Positions 59,809-64,000 of a DNA stretch of 64,000 nucleotides are shown piece after piece (position 1 is the stretch's first letter; the number at the start of each line of letters is the position of its first letter). The stretch is taken from assembly GCA_965201115.1 (NCBI GenBank), contig OZ241745.1, positions 3,100,001 through 3,164,000 of the forward strand, given 5' to 3'. The notes under the pieces are model-generated. The model did no database searches. It had not been told where the DNA came from and saw nothing but the letters and a program-made list of their open reading frames with translations. This DNA is from JANQOH01 sp965201115 (GTDB lineage: Bacteria > Pseudomonadota > Alphaproteobacteria > UBA7887). The position numbers and the translations under genes are program-made.

Positions 59809-61165
59809 TTTCTATCTCCCGTAAAAGGTTTCGTAGTTCGCACGCAGCGGCGGCGTCGGGCGCGTAGACGCGCTCGATGCCGGTCAATCCTACACGCGGC
59901 GCCACGAGATCCGATACCCGCGCGATGTCAATGGGCTCGGGAGTTTCCGGCGTCGGTTTCACCAAGACCATGTTGAGCGCGTTGGTATCGACCAGATCGC
60001 GCGATCTGTATGGCGCGAACTCGGTTCTGTCGTACAGCAGGCCATCGCGCCATTCGGCGGGATGGGCATTGAGCGCCCGCCGGAAGCGACGATACAGATT
60101 CGCGCCGGCGCGGTCGCGCGCGCCGATTTCGACGCATTTGTACAGGTCCCGATTCCGGAGGCGCGTTGCGAGCTCCGATACGCGCCCAAGCGAGCGCTCC
60201 GCGAGTGCGCCCAACGCGGCCCATACCGCTGCATCGTCAAGCGCGAGATACGCTCCGAGCGACGGCGTTTCATCGGTCATGTACCGGAAAACGGGGTTGT
60301 CCGGCACGCCGGCCCGGTCCGGCGCGGCGGCGATCGCGCACAGCACGGATTCGAGCATTTTCTCGGCGGCGCGGGTCGTCTTGTGCATATACAACATGGT
60401 GTACAGCCTGTAGCGCGCCTCAAGATACTCTTCGGCGACGGACACGCCCTTGGGGCCGAGATACAGGCAACGCGCGGGGTACGGGTCATCCTCATCCGCG
60501 CCGACCGTGATGTCGCCGACCTCGAGGCTATCGAACAGCCAGTCGCGGTCGATATGGCCGAACCCGACTCCGGCGGCCATTCGGTCGCGCTGAAGGTAAT
60601 CGAGGCGATCCGCATCGAATTGGCTGGATACGATGGCGGCATAAATGTCCATGAGATTACCGTCGTCCCCCGTCAACAGGCCCCCGATTCGCTCGGGCAA
60701 GGTTTCGTCCGCCTCGCGCAACAGCCGGTTCACGCGCGTTTCGCCCCGAACGACCTTGGCGCCCCATCGCTCATGGGAAATGCGGTCCGTTCGCGGGTCG
60801 GCGGCCTCGAAAGCGTGGCTGAAAGGTCCATGCCCCACATCGTGCAACAGAGCCGCCAACAAGGCAACGCGTTCGCGGTCCGGGTCGCGATGCCCGTGTT
60901 GGCGCCCGATGACGTCGGCGAGCCGACGCGCGACGTGGTATGCGCCTACGCAATGAGCGAACCGGCTGTGCGTTGCGCCGGGGAAGACGAGATCCGAGAA
61001 TCCAAGCTGGCGAATGCGGCGCAGGCGCTGGAATTCGGGCGTATTCAGCAGGCTCCAGGCGATGCGATCGGTTTCGTTGCGACTGGAATCGTGGCTGTCG
61101 CCGAACACGATCAGGCCGTGTAGCGGGTCGCGAATACGTTGGGGCATGCGGCTGCGCGGCGTCAT
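59795..61165 (-). CDS. HD-domain phosphohydrolase (YwfO/dGTPase-like)
   Basis: A 456-residue HD protein. Metal ligands are seen in THSRFAHCVGAYHVA (first His), LLHDVGHGPFSHAFE (His-Asp), and a late Asp in SSQFDADRLDYLQRD; the RIRDPLHG opening is characteristic of the YwfO/SAMHD1-like branch that hydrolyses (d)NTPs. ATG at 61165 (MTPRSRMPQRIRDP) is used; 61147 is an alternative and neither has a strong ribosome-binding site. Overlapping ywgA-like gene downstream suggests a joint system, possibly dNTP-depletion defence; that is inference. Confidence 0.88.
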   Translation of the reverse strand: MTPRSRMPQRIRDPLHGLIVFGDSHDSSRNETDRIAWSLLNTPEFQRLRRIRQLGFSDLVFPGATHSRFAHCVGAYHVARRLADVIGRQHGHRDPDRERVALLAALLHDVGHGPFSHAFEAADPRTDRISHERWGAKVVRGETRVNRLLREADETLPERIGGLLTGDDGNLMDIYAAIVSSQFDADRLDYLQRDRMAAGVGFGHIDRDWLFDSLEVGDITVGADEDDPYPARCLYLGPKGVSVAEEYLEARYRLYTMLYMHKTTRAAEKMLESVLCAIAAAPDRAGVPDNPVFRYMTDETPSLGAYLALDDAAVWAALGALAERSLGRVSELATRLRNRDLYKCVEIGARDRAGANLYRRFRRALNAHPAEWRDGLLYDRTEFAPYRSRDLVDTNALNMVLVKPTPETPEPIDIARVSDLVAPRVGLTGIERVYAPDAAAACELRNLLREIENDPR

Positions 61166-61440
61166 GGCGACCGGTTTACCCGGTATGTTCGCTTCATGTC
61201 CATAGCTGCCGCTGCGCGGCGCGGGAATTTTTTCGCTCGACTCGCGAATCGTGTGTGTCGGCGGCGGCGCAAGGGAGCGGGGCGGGCGTTCCGCGCGCAT
61301 GTCTCGGCGGCCTCTCGCCGATATTGCGCCGCGCGCGGACGTGCGGGCGGGACGCCCGCGCACATGGGATAATTCCGGTCGGCCGCTCTCCCGGGTCTAT
61401 CATGCGGGGCTGCGCACGCAGGGTTGTGCGCCCCACTCAC
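61166..61440. repeat. REP-like spacer upstream of IS110
   Basis: Contains GCCGCGCGCGGACGTGCGGG and a GGGACGCCCGCGCACATGGG block. The left end of the IS110 element probably lies around 61380, but no inverted repeat is expected for this family and the boundary is uncertain. No gene is seen. Confidence 0.55.
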
Positions 61441-61462
61441 GGACCCAGCAGGGAGAGCGACC

Positions 61463-61789
61463 ATGGCGGAGTATGTCGGTTTCGACGTGTCGAAGGAAGA
61501 GACGGCGTTTTGCGTCAAGAACGATGCGGGTGCGACGGTTGTCGCGGGCAAGGTTGCGACGGATCCGGCAGCGTTGTTTGCGGCGGTGCGCGAGCACTGC
61601 CCGTCGCCGGCGCGCGTGGTCATGGAGACGGGGACGTATTCGGGCTGGCTGGCGCGCGAGATGGAGGCGTTGGGGCAGGCCGTGGATGTGGTGGACGCTC
61701 GGCGCGTTCACGCGGTGCTTCGCCTTCAGACGAACAAGACGGATGCGAAGGACGCGGCGTTGCTGGCGGAGCTCGCGCGCACGAAGTTC
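61463..61789 (+). pseudogene. IS110-family transposase, 5' part (interrupted)
   Basis: The N-terminal DEDD domain: GFDVSKEETAFCV, VVMETGTYSGWLARE, DARRVHAVLRLQTNKTDAKDA, up to LLAELARTKF. The IS66 element is inserted at 61789/61790; after removing it and one 8-bp repeat, the frame continues in 63675-64000 (CPPVSVKRAWDANTQALLRA), so the gene was intact before the insertion. Confidence 0.9.
61782..61789. repeat. Target-site duplication CGAAGTTC, left copy
   Basis: Eight bases identical to 63667-63674, flanking the IS66 element; 8 bp is the standard duplication for IS66. Confidence 0.95.
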
Positions 61790-63666
61790 GTAAGCGTCCG
61801 GTTATGGGGCTATTGGGTTTTTACGGTGGTGTTTTGTGTTTCCAGTTCCACGGCATGAGTTCGTGGATTCGGTTTGTTTTGTAGTCCTGGATACGATTGA
61901 GTGTGTCTGCGATCCATGCTCGTGGGTCGACGCCGTTTAGTTTTGCGGTTTCGATGAGCGTGTATGCGGTTGCGGCGGTTGCGCCGCCGGCTTCGGAGCC
62001 GACGAAGAGCCAGTTTTTGCGTCCGAGGGCGACGCCGCGGATGGCGCGTTCGGCAGTATTGTTGTCGAGTTCGAGCGTTCCGTTGTCGAGCCATGGGCGC
62101 AGGCGGGCCAGTCGCGCGCGTGCATAGCGGATGGCGCCGGCCAGCGGCGTCCTGGCGGGTATGTTCGGGCTCTGTCGGGCGAGCCATGTTTCGAGGTCGT
62201 CGAAGAGGGGCCTGGCCCTGGCCTGGCGGATACGGACGCGCTCTTCGGGCGTTTGCCCGCGAGCTTCGGCCTCGACGGCGTACAAGGCGGCGATGCGCTC
62301 GACGGCTTCCCTGGCGACCGGCGCGCCCCGATTGTGCGCGAGGTCGACGAACTTGCGCCGGACATGGGCCATGCAGGGGGCTTCGCGGATGCGGCCTGTG
62401 CGGTAGAGTTCCGCGAACCCGGCATAGCCGTCGGCGTGCATCCAGCCCTTGAAGCCGGCGAGGTGTCGGCGCGGATTCTCGCCCTTGCGGTTGGCGCTGA
62501 AGCGGTAGCAGGCGGCCGGCGGCGCGGTTCCGCGCCACGGTCGTTCGTCGCGGGCATAGACCCATAGCCGTGCAGTGCGGGTCTTGCCCCTGGCGCCTTC
62601 GCCGCGCGGGGTTTGCAGGCGCACCGTGGTATCGTCGGCGAAGATGGCGCCGCCAGCGCGCACATGGTTGCCGATCCCGTTGGCGACCGGCTCCAGCAAG
62701 GCGGCGCTCTTGCCGACCCATTCGGCCAGTGTCGAGCGGTCGAGGTCGATGCCGTCGCGGGCGAACATTTGCGCTTGGCGGTAGAGCGGGAGATGGTCGG
62801 CATATTTGCTCACCAGAACATGGGCAAGCAGGCCGGGTCCGGGGCGTCCGCGCTCGATGGGGCGCGGCGGCAGCGGCGCCTGGCAAAAGCGTGCGCAGGC
62901 GCGGCAGACCGTGCGCGGTCTCACGATGCGGTTGACTACGAAACGACCGGGTATGTACTCCAGTTCCTCGGTGACATCCGCGCCGACGGTCTTGAGCGCG
63001 CCGCCGCAGGCCCCGCAGGGGCTTGCGGGTTCCAGCACCGTCTCGCGGCGCGGCAGACGGTCCGGCAACGGGCGGCGCTTGCGCCGCGGCGCGCGTGCGG
63101 CGGCGGGTTCGGGTTGCGGGGGCGGGCTTGCGGCGCGGACGATCTCTTCGTTCTCCAGCGCCAGTTGCAACTGCGCCAAGGCTTCCGAGCGCGCCCCGAA
63201 ACGATGCCGGCGCATCCCCGCCAACTCGTGACGCAACTTCTCAATCAGGATATCGCGCGCCTTCAACGCCTCCGCGCGCGACCGCAGCGCTTCCTCGCGA
63301 GCCTGCAACTCGGCCGCCAGGGACGCCACCATGTCCTTCAGGCGGGCGGGATCGTCGGGGAGAGGCGCGGCGCGGTCAAGCATGAACGAACAATACCGAC
63401 CCCAACCCCACAAGGCAAGCGCAAAATAGGAAATATCGAAAAAATATTTCCTCCCTGTGCCTCCCTCCCAAACGCTATCCTGCCACCGCAAGCCGCCGCG
63501 TTCGAACCGGCCACCGCCAATCGACGCACTCATGCAGCAGCGACAACCGTGCAGGCATCGAAACAAGACCCCCATACGAAGCCGACAGCCAAACAAAACG
63601 ACCCCCGAAATACCGAAACCCATAAACATAACCGACAATGACCAAGCGGGATAACCGGACGCTTAC
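61790..63666 (-). mobile_element. IS66-family element, single-ORF type (1877 bp)
   Basis: Inverted ends GTAAGCGTCCGGTTAT (61790-61805) and ATAACCGGACGCTTAC (63651-63666) with an 8-bp target duplication. It holds only the large tnpC gene; tnpA and tnpB of canonical IS66 are missing, as in the ISBst12 subgroup. Bases 63384-63650 upstream of tnpC are AT-richer than the rest and hold no recognised gene. Confidence 0.93.
61821..63383 (-). CDS. IS66-family transposase TnpC
   Basis: A 520-residue IS66 transposase. The N-terminal coiled coil (ELQAREEALRSRAEALKARD), the LRHELAGMRRHRFGARSE leader, zinc-finger CGACGGAL and CRACARFC, and the DDE part with GGAIFADDTTVRL, MHADGYAGFAEL and LELDNNTAERAIR are complete. 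ATG at 63383 is used; the in-frame extension to 63638 is a low-complexity terminal region. It interrupts the IS110 transposase gene. Confidence 0.94.
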   Translation of the reverse strand: MLDRAAPLPDDPARLKDMVASLAAELQAREEALRSRAEALKARDILIEKLRHELAGMRRHRFGARSEALAQLQLALENEEIVRAASPPPQPEPAAARAPRRKRRPLPDRLPRRETVLEPASPCGACGGALKTVGADVTEELEYIPGRFVVNRIVRPRTVCRACARFCQAPLPPRPIERGRPGPGLLAHVLVSKYADHLPLYRQAQMFARDGIDLDRSTLAEWVGKSAALLEPVANGIGNHVRAGGAIFADDTTVRLQTPRGEGARGKTRTARLWVYARDERPWRGTAPPAACYRFSANRKGENPRRHLAGFKGWMHADGYAGFAELYRTGRIREAPCMAHVRRKFVDLAHNRGAPVAREAVERIAALYAVEAEARGQTPEERVRIRQARARPLFDDLETWLARQSPNIPARTPLAGAIRYARARLARLRPWLDNGTLELDNNTAERAIRGVALGRKNWLFVGSEAGGATAATAYTLIETAKLNGVDPRAWIADTLNRIQDYKTNRIHELMPWNWKHKTPP

Positions 63667-63674
63667 CGAAGTTC
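63667..63674. repeat. Target-site duplication CGAAGTTC, right copy
   Basis: Right copy of the IS66 target duplication; see 61782-61789. Confidence 0.95.
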
Positions 63675-64000
63675 TGCCCCCCGGTTTCGGTGAAGCGGGC
63701 TTGGGACGCGAATACGCAGGCGCTGTTGCGCGCGCGGGGGCTTATGGTGCGCCAGCGCCGCGACGCGGAGAACACGGTCCGGGGCATCCTGGGTTCGGCG
63801 GGGATTCGGCTTTCGAAGGGTTCGGGCCGGTTTTCGGCGCGGGTTCGCGAGGCGGTCATGGATACGCCGCTGCGGGAAGCGGTGGAGCCGTTGCTGGTTT
63901 CGCTGGCGCAGACGCTGCATTCGCTCAAGGCGCTCACCAGGCAGGTGGAGGCGCGGGCGCGGGCCAGCAAGGCCTGCCGGCTGTCGATGACGGCTCCGGC
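63675..64000 (+). pseudogene. IS110-family transposase, 3' part (continues beyond window)
   Basis: In frame 63675 the protein continues CPPVSVKRAWDANTQALLRA, then GLMVRQRRDAENTVRGILGS and a helical region, the usual linker between the DEDD domain and the C-terminal transposase_20 domain. The frame is open to the window end. Separated from its 5' part by the IS66 insertion. Confidence 0.88.

Noticed and set aside
63384..63650. Additional IS66 genes (tnpA/tnpB) upstream of tnpC
   Set aside because: The 267 bp between tnpC and the element end are too short and contain no recognisable frame.

Overview
The window is about 64 kb of very GC-rich DNA from what looks like a free-living or host-associated alphaproteobacterium, possibly Rhodospirillales-like. 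The best evidence is the compact gene order murA, DUF2948, short hisG, hisD, UPF0262, LMW phosphatase, infA, maf, RNase E/G, yacG (27.2-34.3 kb). The order Rhodospirillales is only inferred. Metabolism looks aerobic and oriented to organic-acid, aromatic and fatty-acid turnover: a PQQ alcohol dehydrogenase with a cytochrome c, malate synthase G, several enoyl-CoA hydratases, HCCA-isomerase-like DsbA proteins, SDRs, a FAD monooxygenase and a TauD dioxygenase.

Housekeeping segments (1-7.2, 16.1-20.5, 25.5-48.4 kb) have short spacers and many 4-bp ATGA/GTGA stop-start overlaps. They alternate with three accessory zones. Zone A (7.2-16.0 kb) holds a 2.7-kb direct duplication: a DUF3486/Mu-gp27-like gene plus a truncated RTX-type gene. 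The two copies enclose an orphan NHLP-type RiPP precursor gene and an IS1380-family element. Zone B (20.5-25.5 kb) has a broken AAA ATPase, a small antitoxin-like gene and a large DUF499 ATPase. Zone C (48.4-64.0 kb) has a second IS1380 copy, a third DUF3486-like gene, and an AT-richer cassette: Vsr, GHKL (HSP90/MORC-like) ATPase, a 412-aa protein of unknown function, and a convergent cytosine-5 methyltransferase. A decayed fourth DUF3486-like copy follows, then an orphan HsdS, a YwgA-like/HD-phosphohydrolase pair, and an IS110 element interrupted by an IS66 element with a perfect 8-bp target duplication.

A family of GC-rich hairpin repeats (REP/BIME-like, with a C-TTCG-G tetraloop) fills nearly every accessory spacer. 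It includes a ~189-bp tandem array at 12.57-13.1 kb. Most long antisense ORFs in these zones are artefacts of these repeats and are not reported.

The most notable observations are the Vsr/GHKL/unknown/Dcm cassette between two DUF3486-like copies; the four DUF3486-like copies, each preceded by the same 12-bp palindrome GGACCATGGTCC 36-37 bp before its start codon; and the stand-alone NHLP leader peptide whose core has no cysteine. Function and spread of these modules are inferred from sequence reading only; no database search was run.
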